Source: Gammaproteobacteria bacterium (GTDB taxonomy: Bacteria > Pseudomonadota > Gammaproteobacteria > Pseudomonadales > Azotimanducaceae). From it: 64,000 nucleotides of DNA. The stretch lies in assembly GCA_021773565.1 (NCBI GenBank), contig JAJFJZ010000013.1:62001-126000 (forward strand), given 5' to 3'. This document shows, piece after piece, positions 1 to 9,059 of this stretch (the first letter of the stretch is position 1; each line of letters starts with the position of its first letter). Under the pieces are notes generated by a model that saw nothing but the letters and a program-made list of their open reading frames with translations, did no database searches and was not told the DNA's origin. Made by a program: the position numbers and the translations under genes.

Positions 1-471
1 ACCGTCTGCCATGTTTGTGTCAAATTGCACTTCATAACCAATTTCCCTCAGCAACAATTTTTCGAATTCACGCAAATGGACTTCCAACGAAGGCAATCTT
101 TCATTTCCACACGCACCTAAAAGTTCCAGAGTCAGGCGGTAACCATCAAAAAGTTGTGGATGTGGATCAAAGGGTTGCAACAACAACATGAGAATTTCGT
201 TCAGGTATATTGCACTCAACATGGCCTTGCCGGTCAATTGGTGGTATTGCAAGCCATCACGAGCCGTCAAGGTTTTTAGCTGCGCTTTTCCTGACCAGGA
301 AGCCTCCCCACGCACAAAGGGAACGAGTTCAAATTTGGATTTAGCTCGACGCGCTCCGTTGGCAACAACACTAAGACGGCCGTGATTTCGGGTGAATATC
401 TCCACCAGGCAGCTCGTTTCCCGATACGCGCGCACATGAAGCACATAGGAATCTTGTTGCGTCACACGCAT
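1..471 (-). CDS. recO: DNA repair protein RecO, partial (3' end outside window)
   Basis: The reverse strand is open from an ATG at 471 to the window edge, giving 157 N-terminal residues without a stop. The protein opens with the RecO OB-fold (a YVLHVRAYRETS segment, then IFTRNHGRLSVVANGARR) followed by the start of the helical domain (LREFEKLLLREIGYEV). RecO loads RecA onto SSB-coated ssDNA together with RecR. It follows era by 37 bases, the standard rnc-era-recO order. Roughly the last third of a normal 230-240 residue RecO, including any zinc-binding part, lies outside the window. Identification rests on recognised family sequence and on context. Confidence 0.93.
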   Translation of the reverse strand, partial: MRVTQQDSYVLHVRAYRETSCLVEIFTRNHGRLSVVANGARRAKSKFELVPFVRGEASWSGKAQLKTLTARDGLQYHQLTGKAMLSAIYLNEILMLLLQPFDPHPQLFDGYRLTLELLGACGNERLPSLEVHLREFEKLLLREIGYEVQFDTNMADG

Positions 472-508
472 AAATCTGTCCGAAGAACTCTAAAGAATGA
501 AAAACCTA

Positions 509-1426
509 TTAGTCATACCCCAGATGTTTAAGCGTCTGGTCACTATTGGTCCACCCTGTTTTAACCTTAACCCACAACCGAAGCATTACCTTCTGTTCTA
601 TTAACCGCTCTATATCAATTCTGGCATCCTGCCCAACGGATTTTAAAAGTGCGCCCTTTCGTCCTATCACGATAGCCTTTTGTCCTTCCCTCTCAACGTA
701 GATTACAGCGCTGATATGCACCACGCCTGATTGAAGTTTGTAATTTTCAATCACTACCGTCTGCCGGTGTGGTAATTCATCTCCCAGTCTCCTCATCAGT
801 TTTTCACGAATAATCTCCCCGATTAAAAACCGTTCAGATTTATCCGTTAGTTGATCTGCGGGGAAAAGATGCGGTCCGCGTGGTAATTTGTCCAGAATCA
901 TATTGCGCAGTTCGCACACTCCGTCATCCTTGAGGGCGGATATCGGCATGATTTCCTGAAAACCGGTTTTCGCAGAGACCTCCTGCATATACGGTAACAA
1001 AAGTTCCTTGTCTCTCATCAGGTCAATTTTGTTAATAACACAGTACACATCCATATTCGAGCTGCGAACATGCCGCAAAACAACTTCATCTTCTTCAGTC
1101 CAGCGCTGCCCTTCAATCACCATGATGACCAGGTCAACGTCAAACAGGACCGAAGTTGCTGTGCGTACCATATATCGATTAATCGCCCTGTCGCTAGGTT
1201 CATGGATTCCAGGCGTATCCACAAATATGGCCTGTGCATTCCCCTCTGTATGCAAACCCAACAAAGTATGCCGGGTTGTCTGGGGTTTGCGCGATGTTAT
1301 AGATAACTTTCTACCCAACAGATGATTCAGCAAGGTAGATTTGCCCACATTTGGACGACCTACAATTGCGACATAGCCACAGCGAGTATTCTGCTCTGGA
1401 TTATTAAAGTCCGGGATATCGGGCAA
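509..1426 (-). CDS. era: GTPase Era, ribosome assembly
   Basis: A 305-residue Era GTPase that binds the 3' end of 16S rRNA and acts in 30S maturation. G1 is GRPNVGKS (residues 23-30), G3 is DTPG (70-73), G4 is NKID (132-135) and G5 is SAL (163-165). A C-terminal KH domain carries the loop IGRKG near 254-258. The start is a TTG at 1426 with an AAGGA Shine-Dalgarno seven bases upstream. The N-terminus before G1 is about 10 residues longer than in many Era proteins. It lies 30 bases after rnc and 37 before recO, so it is very probably co-transcribed with both. Confidence 0.97.
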   Translation of the reverse strand: MPDIPDFNNPEQNTRCGYVAIVGRPNVGKSTLLNHLLGRKLSITSRKPQTTRHTLLGLHTEGNAQAIFVDTPGIHEPSDRAINRYMVRTATSVLFDVDLVIMVIEGQRWTEEDEVVLRHVRSSNMDVYCVINKIDLMRDKELLLPYMQEVSAKTGFQEIMPISALKDDGVCELRNMILDKLPRGPHLFPADQLTDKSERFLIGEIIREKLMRRLGDELPHRQTVVIENYKLQSGVVHISAVIYVEREGQKAIVIGRKGALLKSVGQDARIDIERLIEQKVMLRLWVKVKTGWTNSDQTLKHLGYD

Positions 1427-1456
1427 GCTTGAATCCTTTCCATTTATACAGGATCA

Positions 1457-2218
1457 TCATTTGGGTTCCGGAGAGGACAGCATATTGAACACTTTTTCTG
1501 CAGCCAGCTTTTCCGCAGATTTTCGACTGGCGGCCTGAGCCTGGGCAGAGACCCCCAGTTCCTCTACCCGGCAACTCAAGGTAAACACCTGGGCATGCGG
1601 CTGACCAGAAGTCTCCACAATACTATAACTGGGAAGTGACAGCCCGCGAGCCTGCAACAGTTCCTGGAGCCTGGATTTAAAATCCTGAATAGGTATGTCC
1701 ATCAGTCGTTTTGATCGATTCCTGAACAGACGAATAACCACAATACGCAGTGCATCAATCCCCCCATCCAGCAATATGGCACCAAATACCGCTTCAAGGG
1801 CATTAGCTAATATGGAGGCACGCGAAGCTCCACCGCTGCTCCGTTCCCCCTGCCCCAGAAAAAGATAATCTCCAAGACCAAGATCTTGCGCCAGCCCACT
1901 CAAACTTGTGCCCCTAACGAGATTAGCGCGCATAAGTGTAAGCTTGTGTTCACTGGCGTTCGGATATTCCTCATATAACATTTCGGCTACAAGATAACCA
2001 AGCGCTGCATCACCAAGAAACTCCAGTCTTTCGTTGTTAGCGGTTGGAAAATTTTCAATGGGCCTGGATTGCGATCCTGCATTCTGAGTAGAACGTATGG
2101 AAAGGTAACTACGGTGTGTAAGTGCACTGGTTAACAAATCAGCAGAGTTGAACTGGTACTCCAGTGCTTCCAACAATTTATCAGTATCTTGGTGCACTAA
2201 ACTCAAAAGTCTTGTCAA
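1457..2218 (-). CDS. rnc: Ribonuclease III
   Basis: dsRNA endonuclease of rRNA and mRNA processing. The signature NERLEFLGD is at residues 62-70, the second catalytic helix is ILANALEA (136-143), and a C-terminal dsRNA-binding domain spans about 175-248. About 18 extra residues separate the THRSY segment from NERLEFLGD compared with E. coli. The position equivalent to E. coli metal ligand Asp114 is Asn139, while the equivalent of Glu117 (Glu142) is kept. The listed start is a TTG at 2218 inside the end of the upstream DUF4845 gene (38-base overlap); a GTG at 2197 is an alternative and neither has a clear ribosome-binding site. era follows 30 bases later. Confidence 0.95.
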   Translation of the reverse strand: MTRLLSLVHQDTDKLLEALEYQFNSADLLTSALTHRSYLSIRSTQNAGSQSRPIENFPTANNERLEFLGDAALGYLVAEMLYEEYPNASEHKLTLMRANLVRGTSLSGLAQDLGLGDYLFLGQGERSSGGASRASILANALEAVFGAILLDGGIDALRIVVIRLFRNRSKRLMDIPIQDFKSRLQELLQARGLSLPSYSIVETSGQPHAQVFTLSCRVEELGVSAQAQAASRKSAEKLAAEKVFNMLSSPEPK

Positions 2219-2597
2219 AAGTCATGGTCAGATCGGCATTGCCAGTTATATGCTCGGTCACTATGTAGTGCAAATTCAGGATTGTTCCTGTTTTGGTTCG
2301 TTCAATTTCTACAATGTCCGCCAGTTTATAATCTCTCAGATTATTGATTTTAAATCGTTTGGTTAGGTAACTATGAACACTTCGACTGGACTTTTTATCA
2401 ATTTCTTCCGGTGAAGATGTGGCAATCAAATCACACATGGCTCTAAAATCAACATAGTGCGGTACCGTTTTAAAGCCCAGGTTGGCACCTATCCCCCCAA
2501 GCACAAGAACCATAACCCAACTCATGATACTCATGCCTTTCTGTCGAGAGGCATGCATTCCAGTGGAATTTCTGTTCAGCAAGATATTCACAACCAA
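2181..2597 (-). CDS. DUF4845 single-pass membrane protein
   Basis: A 138-residue protein resembling the DUF4845 family found between lepB and rnc in Pseudomonas and relatives. One hydrophobic segment (about residues 24-42, rich in V, L and G) follows a short basic N-terminus; the remaining ~95 residues are soluble, probably periplasmic, and end in FEFSAPRY. Function is unknown. The start is a TTG at 2597 with GGAG five bases upstream; a GTG two codons later is equally possible. It overlaps rnc by 38 bases and sits 13 bases after lepA. The signal peptidase gene lepB that normally precedes it is absent here. Confidence 0.8.
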   Translation of the reverse strand: MVVNILLNRNSTGMHASRQKGMSIMSWVMVLVLGGIGANLGFKTVPHYVDFRAMCDLIATSSPEEIDKKSSRSVHSYLTKRFKINNLRDYKLADIVEIERTKTGTILNLHYIVTEHITGNADLTMTFDKTFEFSAPRY

Positions 2598-2610
2598 TCT
2601 CCATTCACTG

Positions 2611-4410
2611 CTAACGTTCTACTTTTAAGGCGGCCAAAAATGCTTCCTGTGGGATTTCCACCCGCCCAATCTGCTTCATGCGTTTTTTACCTGCTTTTTG
2701 CTTCTCCAGCAATTTTTTCTTTCGGGTAATATCCCCACCATAACACTTTGCGGTAACATTTTTTCTAAGCGCCTTCACAGTTTGCCGCGCTACTATCTGG
2801 CCACCAATCGCGGACTGAATAGCAACATCAAACATCTGCCGTGGAATCAGTTCCTTCATTTTTTCTGTGAGCGAACGACCTCTACTCTGGGCGTGATCCC
2901 GATGCACTATCATCGCAAGCGCGTCAACCTTCTCCCCATTGATAAGAATGTCCAGTTTCACGAGATTAGCGGCCGCAAAACGCTGGAAAGAATAATCCAG
3001 CGATGCATATCCGCGACTCACCGATTTCAGGCGGTCAAAAAAATCAAGAACTACCTCACTCATCGGAATTTCATAAGTAAGGGATACCTGGCCGCTGGAA
3101 AACTGCATGTCCTTTTGTATTCCCCTGCGCTCGACACACAAGGTAATCACGTTTCCGACATGATCCTGGGGAACAAGAATATTAACCAATGCTATGGGTT
3201 CGCGCATTTCTTCGATATTTCCAGCGTCAACCAGTCGGGAAGGATTATCAATCTGCTGCAACTTGCCATTCTTGGTCAGAATTTCGTAGATTACGGTTGG
3301 GGCTGAGGTAATCAGGTTCAGGTTGTATTCGCGCTCCAGCCGCTCCTGAACAATCTCCATATGTAACATACCCAGAAAACCACAACGAAAGCCAAAACCC
3401 AGTGCTTCAGAACTCTCGGGTTCATAAAACAGGGAGGCATCATTCAGCGTCAGTTTTTCGAGGGCCTCGCGAAAGTTTTCAAAGTCATCAGAGCTAACGG
3501 GAAACAGGCCCGCAAAAACCTGCGGTTTGGCGGATGCAAATCCAGGTAATGCTGGCACATCCAGATGTTTCGCGAGGACAATCGTATCCCCTACCGGCGC
3601 ACCCTTGATATCCTTAATCCCTGCGACTATGTATCCAACCTCTCCCGCTACCAGCTCTTTTTGTTCCAGGCGCTTGGGCGTAAATCGTCCAACCCCGTCT
3701 ACACTGTGAGTACGCCCTACCGATTTTATATTAATTTTATCGCGTAATCGGATGCGCCCTTGCATGACCCGTACCAGAGAGACTATTCCCAGATAGTTAT
3801 CAAACCATGAATCAATGATAAGGGCTTGCAAGGGATAATCGCGATCACCTGCCGGTGGGGGAATCAGCATCACCAATTGTTCGAGCAGTTCTGGAACACC
3901 CTGCCCCGTTTTTGCGCTGATAGTTAGTATTTGTGAAGTACTAATACCGATTATTTCTTCAATTTCAGCTGCAACCCGCTCAGGCTCCGCTTGTGGTAAA
4001 TCAATTTTGTTAAGAACAGGAATTACTTCCAGTCCCTGCTCGATCGCTGTGTAACAATTTGCGACTGACTGTGCTTCAACACCCTGAGCAGCATCAACAA
4101 CCAGCAATGCACCTTCACAGGCAGCCAGCGAGCGGGATACCTCGTAACTGAAATCCACGTGACCAGGTGTGTCGATAAAGTTGAGCTGATAGGTATGGCT
4201 GTCTTTTGCGACATAATACAAGGTCACACTCTGGGCCTTGATGGTTATACCGCGTTCACGCTCAATGTCCATAGAATCCAGGACCTGGGCCGCCATTTCG
4301 CGATCGGCAAGACCACCACACAACTGTATCAGTCGATCAGCAAGTGTGGATTTTCCATGGTCTATGTGAGCAATAATCGAAAAGTTTCGGATGTATTTGT
4401 TTTCTATCAT
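2611..4410 (-). CDS. lepA: Elongation factor 4 (LepA)
   Basis: Ribosome-associated translational GTPase. From the ATG at 4410 the protein has 599 residues, the same length as E. coli LepA; an in-frame TTG four codons upstream (4422) is a weaker start. G1 is AHIDHGKST (residues 14-22), G3 is DTPGH and G4 is NKID. EF-G-like domains II, III and V follow, then the LepA-specific C-terminal domain ([36 protein letters not shown]). It follows mucD by about 100 bases. The usual downstream partner lepB is missing and DUF4845 follows directly. Confidence 0.98.
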   Translation of the reverse strand: MIENKYIRNFSIIAHIDHGKSTLADRLIQLCGGLADREMAAQVLDSMDIERERGITIKAQSVTLYYVAKDSHTYQLNFIDTPGHVDFSYEVSRSLAACEGALLVVDAAQGVEAQSVANCYTAIEQGLEVIPVLNKIDLPQAEPERVAAEIEEIIGISTSQILTISAKTGQGVPELLEQLVMLIPPPAGDRDYPLQALIIDSWFDNYLGIVSLVRVMQGRIRLRDKINIKSVGRTHSVDGVGRFTPKRLEQKELVAGEVGYIVAGIKDIKGAPVGDTIVLAKHLDVPALPGFASAKPQVFAGLFPVSSDDFENFREALEKLTLNDASLFYEPESSEALGFGFRCGFLGMLHMEIVQERLEREYNLNLITSAPTVIYEILTKNGKLQQIDNPSRLVDAGNIEEMREPIALVNILVPQDHVGNVITLCVERRGIQKDMQFSSGQVSLTYEIPMSEVVLDFFDRLKSVSRGYASLDYSFQRFAAANLVKLDILINGEKVDALAMIVHRDHAQSRGRSLTEKMKELIPRQMFDVAIQSAIGGQIVARQTVKALRKNVTAKCYGGDITRKKKLLEKQKAGKKRMKQIGRVEIPQEAFLAALKVER

Positions 4411-4513
4411 GAACCGCGTCAATTGGAGGCATAAGCCCGAAGCGGCGCGATTCTAGCGCATTTTTTCCGAAACTTCGCTGCACCAGTTTATTCTTTCATA
4501 TGCGTAGACTTTA

Positions 4514-5917
4514 TTATTGGGCAGAATCTTTTTCCACCGGCACTCTCAGCGCCAAAAATGTAGGAACACCCTGCCTGATTATTAACACCGGCACCGAGCG
4601 TCCTCCTTCCAGCGAATCTGCAATTTCATTGAATAACTCCAGACTTGCTGTTTCCCGGTTATTCAGTCTGACAATGATGTCCCCAGCTATTATCCCTGCA
4701 TCTTCTGCCGCTCCACTGGATTGAGTAACGCCTATCCCGGCTCGGGCACCTTGACGACGTAACTGTTCAGGATCAAGTTCTTCAACTACCAGGCCCAGGC
4801 GGCTACTGCCTCCCTCGGTGGGACCAGAAATTGATGCCGTAGTATCTGGAGAGGAAAGCTCACCCACCTCAACCTCCAGGTCCATTTTTTTTCCATCCCG
4901 TACAATTACCAGCTTGGCAACACTACCCGCCCTGGTGCGCCCTACCAGATGCGGCAGATCAGCAGACAGGTTTATGTCCGATCCATTAAATTTAAGAATA
5001 ATGTCCTGCACCTGAATTCCGGCTTTTTCGGCTGGTCCACCATCAAGCACACCAGCTACCAATGCACCCGCAGGTTTCTCCAGCCCAAAGCTTTCAACCA
5101 GATCATGTCCAACTTCCTGTATCTGCACTCCAAGCCAACCACGTGAAACGCTGCCGCTGGATTTTAATTGCTCCACAACTTCCATCGCGACATCAATTGG
5201 AATGGCAAAAGAGACGCCCATAAATCCGCCGGACCGAGTATAGATCTGGGAATTAATTCCAATCACTTCACCGTCAAGATTAAAGAGCGGACCGCCGGAG
5301 TTACCCGGGTTTATCGCCACGTCCGTTTGTATAAATGGCACGTAGTTTTCCTGATTCTGCGTGGGCAAACTTCTACCCATCGCGCTAATAATGCCAGCCG
5401 TTACGGATGAGTCAAATCCAAATGGTGAGCCGATTGCCAATACCCACTCACCGACCCTTAAGGTCTCTGAAACGCCCAGGATAACAGTAGGCAGGTTTTT
5501 TGCATCCACCTTTAGAAGCGCCAGATCAGAACGTGGATCCGCCCCAATCAATTCGGCTTCGAGTTCACGACGGTCGCTGAGCCGAATTACAATTTCCTCG
5601 GAGTTATCAACAACATGGTTATTTGTCAGGATATATCCATCGCTGGAAATTATAAAACCGGATCCCAAAGACTGACGATCACGTTGAGGACCTTCAGGAA
5701 TGGGGCTGTCGGGGAAAAAACGTCGCAAGGGATTGTCACGCCCGCGGTTACGGGAATTTCTAGCCTGAGAAACCTTTCGCGTAGTGCTAACATTTACCAC
5801 AGAAGTGGAATATTTATCTACCAGGTCTGCGAAATCCGGCAACTCTGCTGTAAACCCAGGTAGCGCGAAAAATGTAACAAATGCAAAGGCACTCAACAAA
5901 AATTTATTCATATCCAT
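4514..5917 (-). CDS. mucD: Periplasmic serine protease MucD/DegP-like (HtrA family)
   Basis: A 467-residue HtrA protease. A signal peptide occupies about residues 1-24 with a cleavage-like site after FTA. The catalytic triad is His101 (TNNHVVD), Asp131 (SDLALL) and Ser207 (NPGNSGGP). Two PDZ domains follow (about 255-345 and 370-460). It acts in the periplasm as a protein-quality-control protease and, in Pseudomonas, restrains the AlgU envelope-stress pathway. ATG start at 5917. It is the fifth gene of the rpoE-rseABC-mucD series, 48 bases after rseC, matching the algU-mucABCD operon. Confidence 0.95.
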   Translation of the reverse strand: MDMNKFLLSAFAFVTFFALPGFTAELPDFADLVDKYSTSVVNVSTTRKVSQARNSRNRGRDNPLRRFFPDSPIPEGPQRDRQSLGSGFIISSDGYILTNNHVVDNSEEIVIRLSDRRELEAELIGADPRSDLALLKVDAKNLPTVILGVSETLRVGEWVLAIGSPFGFDSSVTAGIISAMGRSLPTQNQENYVPFIQTDVAINPGNSGGPLFNLDGEVIGINSQIYTRSGGFMGVSFAIPIDVAMEVVEQLKSSGSVSRGWLGVQIQEVGHDLVESFGLEKPAGALVAGVLDGGPAEKAGIQVQDIILKFNGSDINLSADLPHLVGRTRAGSVAKLVIVRDGKKMDLEVEVGELSSPDTTASISGPTEGGSSRLGLVVEELDPEQLRRQGARAGIGVTQSSGAAEDAGIIAGDIIVRLNNRETASLELFNEIADSLEGGRSVPVLIIRQGVPTFLALRVPVEKDSAQ

Positions 5918-5965
5918 TCATAACCTTATCTAACAACTATTCAGTGTTCTGACCAAAAAGAAACT

Positions 5966-6418
5966 TCAGGGTTCATTTCCTGATCGTAAATGTACGTCAA
6001 ATGCATTTGACCAGTTTATCTGCGTACCACACAAAACGGCTACAACTAATCCACATATCAAACCCAGAACTGAAACCGTGTACAAAAACCTTTCTGATGT
6101 TTCAAAAAACAAACTTACAATTCCAACAGGTAAAACCAGGCACAAAACAGGTATCACAAAAATTATTAGCGCTGCCATGATAATAGCCCGCCTGGATATC
6201 TGGAGTTCTGCGCTATCTCCACACACAAACTGCTCCACCGCATTACTTACCCAGATCTGGCCAACTTTAAGTCTGTGACCACACTTAGCTTCCTTCCCTG
6301 CTGGCTTGCTAAAAACGTTCAGAACACAATCGCCAATGCAACTGTCACATTTTTGTGTAGGAATTTGCACCTTGCACAAATTTGCATCTTCATTCAACGC
6401 AACTATCTTTACTTTCAA
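5966..6418 (-). CDS. rseC: SoxR-reducing system protein RseC/MucC family
   Basis: A 150-residue inner-membrane protein of the RseC/MucC family. The N-terminal part has the family's cysteine cluster, here CDSCIGDC (residues 24-31), plus Cys47 and Cys66. Two transmembrane helices follow at about 79-105 and 112-132. In enterobacteria RseC helps reduce SoxR; in Pseudomonas mucC modulates AlgU activity; which applies here is unknown. The start is a TTG at 6418 with a poor Shine-Dalgarno, so the N-terminus is not firm. It lies 33 bases after rseB and 48 before mucD. Confidence 0.85.
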   Translation of the reverse strand: MKVKIVALNEDANLCKVQIPTQKCDSCIGDCVLNVFSKPAGKEAKCGHRLKVGQIWVSNAVEQFVCGDSAELQISRRAIIMAALIIFVIPVLCLVLPVGIVSLFFETSERFLYTVSVLGLICGLVVAVLCGTQINWSNAFDVHLRSGNEP

Positions 6419-6451
6419 ACTATTCTTGCCTGTTTTATTGGCCAGAGAGGA

Positions 6452-7465
6452 TTATCTGGAGGTATCGTAAGCCACTGATCGTGCAATACGTTTTGCTGTA
6501 TCGGTGGGTATTTCACCTACCACGGTTACAAGCTGAGCCTTTTTTGGGCCTTTAACGCTAACCGTAACTACTATCGTTGCACCATTTCTTGAGACTACAT
6601 TACCCGCACCCTGCGTTGGCATATCTTCAATAAACACCGAAAACGCAGCCAGACCATCTGAATACATTAGCGTACTAATACTTTTGCTGGCGTTCGGTGT
6701 TTGACGTAAATCCCATGCAGACATTTTAAAGCCCCTGGGCATCCATCCCGCATGCCAGGGTATAGGCTCTGTGCCACTGGATTTTACGCTGGCAGTATCA
6801 GATTCAAGACGCAAGTGACTAACAATCGAGCCGTGTGGCGCACTTGGTTCAAATTGATCAGCGTCAATACTCACATCAAGCTGGATTGACGAAAACTGGA
6901 AAATCTCCAATCGGGTTCCATGCTCATCTATCATTTCAGAGCGCAATAAAAACCCGGTGGCAGTATCAAGCCATAACCGGTGGCCAAAACGATTTCTATC
7001 CGGTGCGTTAATTGCCAGCCTTATCGCATCGCGCCCTGCTACACGGCCCACACCATGGAAAGTTAGTCGGTAGTGGCCGGACAAGTCATCAAAATTACGG
7101 GTAAAAGCTCGTGCAAATGGGCCAGAAGGTAAACTGTTTTCAAGAGTTAGCAACTCATCACCGGGTTGGAGAATACATGATACTTCATCGCCCTTGCGTA
7201 TAATCTCCCGACGCACCCCGTTCAGATGCACCAACCGTTCGCGCTGAACTCCATTTACAACGGCATGAACCACTCGAAGGGTAGACAAATCTGTGCCGTT
7301 GTAATAGCTAAAAATACCGTCGTAGTTCTTCTGCGTAAAAGCTTCATTCATTTGCCACAACCACTGGCTGGGCGTCTTATCTTCAAACAACTCTTCTGCT
7401 ACAGCAGCACTTGGCAGGCTAGCTGAAACCAGAATCAGGCTGATGACACGTACAATAGAGATCAT
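6452..7465 (-). CDS. rseB: Sigma-E regulatory protein RseB/MucB
   Basis: A 337-residue periplasmic regulator. A signal peptide of about 23 residues ends in VAEE. A MucB/RseB N-terminal LolA-like domain (about 30-210, containing NYDGIFSYYNG and a lipid-pocket-type fold) and a smaller C-terminal domain follow. RseB binds the periplasmic part of RseA and protects it from cleavage until misfolded envelope material is sensed. The ATG at 7465 overlaps the rseA stop in an ATGA junction, so the two are translationally coupled. Family and context agree. Confidence 0.93.
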   Translation of the reverse strand: MISIVRVISLILVSASLPSAAVAEELFEDKTPSQWLWQMNEAFTQKNYDGIFSYYNGTDLSTLRVVHAVVNGVQRERLVHLNGVRREIIRKGDEVSCILQPGDELLTLENSLPSGPFARAFTRNFDDLSGHYRLTFHGVGRVAGRDAIRLAINAPDRNRFGHRLWLDTATGFLLRSEMIDEHGTRLEIFQFSSIQLDVSIDADQFEPSAPHGSIVSHLRLESDTASVKSSGTEPIPWHAGWMPRGFKMSAWDLRQTPNASKSISTLMYSDGLAAFSVFIEDMPTQGAGNVVSRNGATIVVTVSVKGPKKAQLVTVVGEIPTDTAKRIARSVAYDTSR

Positions 7466-8142
7466 TTATTCTCGAAAGATGCCATTTTTACGAAGGGCAC
7501 CATACTGGGGTGTTTGTTAATTGCAGTAGATTGGGCATGATGCAATTGGTAGGCATTAGCCCGTTGCATATCTTCCAGGGTGGGGTGTTTACTCATAAAT
7601 TCGACACTCGCCTGTTGAAGCTCATCATTGCCAGCGACCGCTTCTGAGCTTGCTACAAGTAACCCGGCGGTCTCGGAATTCACACCTTCTTCGCTGATGG
7701 ATTCAGGCACCGTCGACAATGCGGATTCAACAATGCTGCTTTCTGCGACCAGCTGAGCAGGCTGTCCCGAGTCCAGGCCGGAATCAGTTCCGGTATCCAC
7801 ACCCAGCACCACTGCAATAGCTACGGTTGCGGCCACCGCTAACTTACCAATATTCCCACTCCAGGAGCGTACTCCTGATGCTTGTATTTTGCTTGCAGAA
7901 ATCAGAATGTCTTCCGACTGGCTTTCCTCTTCCAGATCCAATGCAGCCCATATACCGGTCTTTATCCGAACTTGATCAATTTGAGGTTCCTTTTTCAGCA
8001 CGGCGCTTATCAGATGGTATCGTTCCCATCGGGATCGAAGCTCATCATTTTCAGACAATTCATTGAGGGTACGCCTGAGCTCCAACTCATCCGCCTCACC
8101 ATCCATCAAGGCAGATAGTGACTCATTCATTTTCTCTGACAT
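7462..8142 (-). CDS. rseA: Anti-sigma-E factor RseA/MucA
   Basis: A 226-residue single-pass inner-membrane anti-sigma factor. The cytoplasmic N-terminal domain has the RseA signature (SLSALMDGEADELELRR, then SRWERYHLI). One transmembrane helix is at about 98-115. The periplasmic tail would carry the DegS/AlgW and RseB binding regions; it is Glu/Ser-rich, as in MucA. The ATG at 8142 has AAGGA nine bases upstream. A 184-base gap separates it from rpoE, larger than usual, leaving room for an internal promoter that I could not identify with confidence. Stop overlaps rseB. Confidence 0.93.
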   Translation of the reverse strand: MSEKMNESLSALMDGEADELELRRTLNELSENDELRSRWERYHLISAVLKKEPQIDQVRIKTGIWAALDLEEESQSEDILISASKIQASGVRSWSGNIGKLAVAATVAIAVVLGVDTGTDSGLDSGQPAQLVAESSIVESALSTVPESISEEGVNSETAGLLVASSEAVAGNDELQQASVEFMSKHPTLEDMQRANAYQLHHAQSTAINKHPSMVPFVKMASFENK

Positions 8143-8326
8143 ATATAAGTATCCTTAACTGCGTATATTTCTATGTATGCATCTATCTGCGTAAATCGAC
8201 CATAGTAATTTTACCGTAGTGGCCGCAGGACCAGATAGTATCCCGCACAAAATTTAACATTTATGAAATTAACGCTCCATAAGACAAAATATTTGGCATT
8301 TATATCCCCTGTAGCCGATATTCTTT

Positions 8327-8917
8327 CTAATTCTGTTCATTTTTGTGATCCAGCAGGGGGCTTATCTTGAGGTCAATAGCCTCTCTTGCCCTGAAAATAC
8401 GAGAACGTACTGTTCCCACCGGACAGTCCATCACTTCAGCAATTTGTTCATAGCTTAGGCCTTCAAACTCTCTGAGACTAACGGCTGTTCGCAAATCCGA
8501 GGGCAAACCGGAAATGGCATCATCTATCACGCGTGCCAACTCGTCTCTTGCCAGCTCATTCTGAGGGTTTTCTACCTGTTTCAGTGCATCTGCACCGTCC
8601 ATAAATTCTGCATCTTCAGCATCGATATCGGTTGCCGGAGGACGGCGATTACGGGAAACAAGATAGTTTTTAGAAGTATTAATGGCAATTCGGTACAACC
8701 AGGTATAAAAAGCACTGTCTCCCCGAAACCTGGGTAAAGCGCGATAGGCTTTTATAAATGCTTCCTGCGTAACATCTTCCACTTCATGAGAGTCTCGGAT
8801 GAATCTGCTCACAAGCCCTGCAATTTTATGTTGATAGCGGGAATAGAGCAGGTCAAATGCTCGTTTATCACCTTTTTGCACACGGCGTACCAACTCCTGA
8901 TCTGTATCCGTCGCCAA
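8327..8917 (-). CDS. rpoE: RNA polymerase sigma factor RpoE/AlgU
   Basis: ECF sigma factor for envelope stress, very close to Pseudomonas AlgU: region 2 has GDKRAFDLLY and RGDSAFYTWLYRIAINT, region 4 has LREFEGLSYEQIAEVM and CPVGTVRSRIFRAREAID. The start is taken as the TTG at 8917 because GGAG lies six bases upstream and the N-terminus then aligns with AlgU (196 residues); an in-frame TTG at 8932 would place that Shine-Dalgarno inside the gene. It is divergent from nadB, as in Pseudomonas. AlgU promoters are autoregulated, but I could not find a convincing sigma-E box upstream. Confidence 0.97.
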   Translation of the reverse strand: MATDTDQELVRRVQKGDKRAFDLLYSRYQHKIAGLVSRFIRDSHEVEDVTQEAFIKAYRALPRFRGDSAFYTWLYRIAINTSKNYLVSRNRRPPATDIDAEDAEFMDGADALKQVENPQNELARDELARVIDDAISGLPSDLRTAVSLREFEGLSYEQIAEVMDCPVGTVRSRIFRAREAIDLKISPLLDHKNEQN

Positions 8918-9059
8918 ATTTACTCCCTGCAACCCCTGATAAAAATTTCCCGCGTATTCTGCCCACTAAAACTTGTTTATGCTAGGGAAACTCTGTTTAA
9001 GTAGGGATTACACTGTGTGACCGCTTGGCTAAAGGATCATCCACCGAGAATTTCAAGAT

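Noticed and set aside
2698-3306. A 202-residue plus-strand open frame antisense to lepA
   Set aside because: lepA is intact and strongly conserved here; the antisense frame has no recognisable domain or start signals.
8918-9059. Sigma-E autoregulatory promoter upstream of rpoE
   Set aside because: Expected from biology, but no GAACTT-like -35 with a proper -10 could be found at the right spacing.
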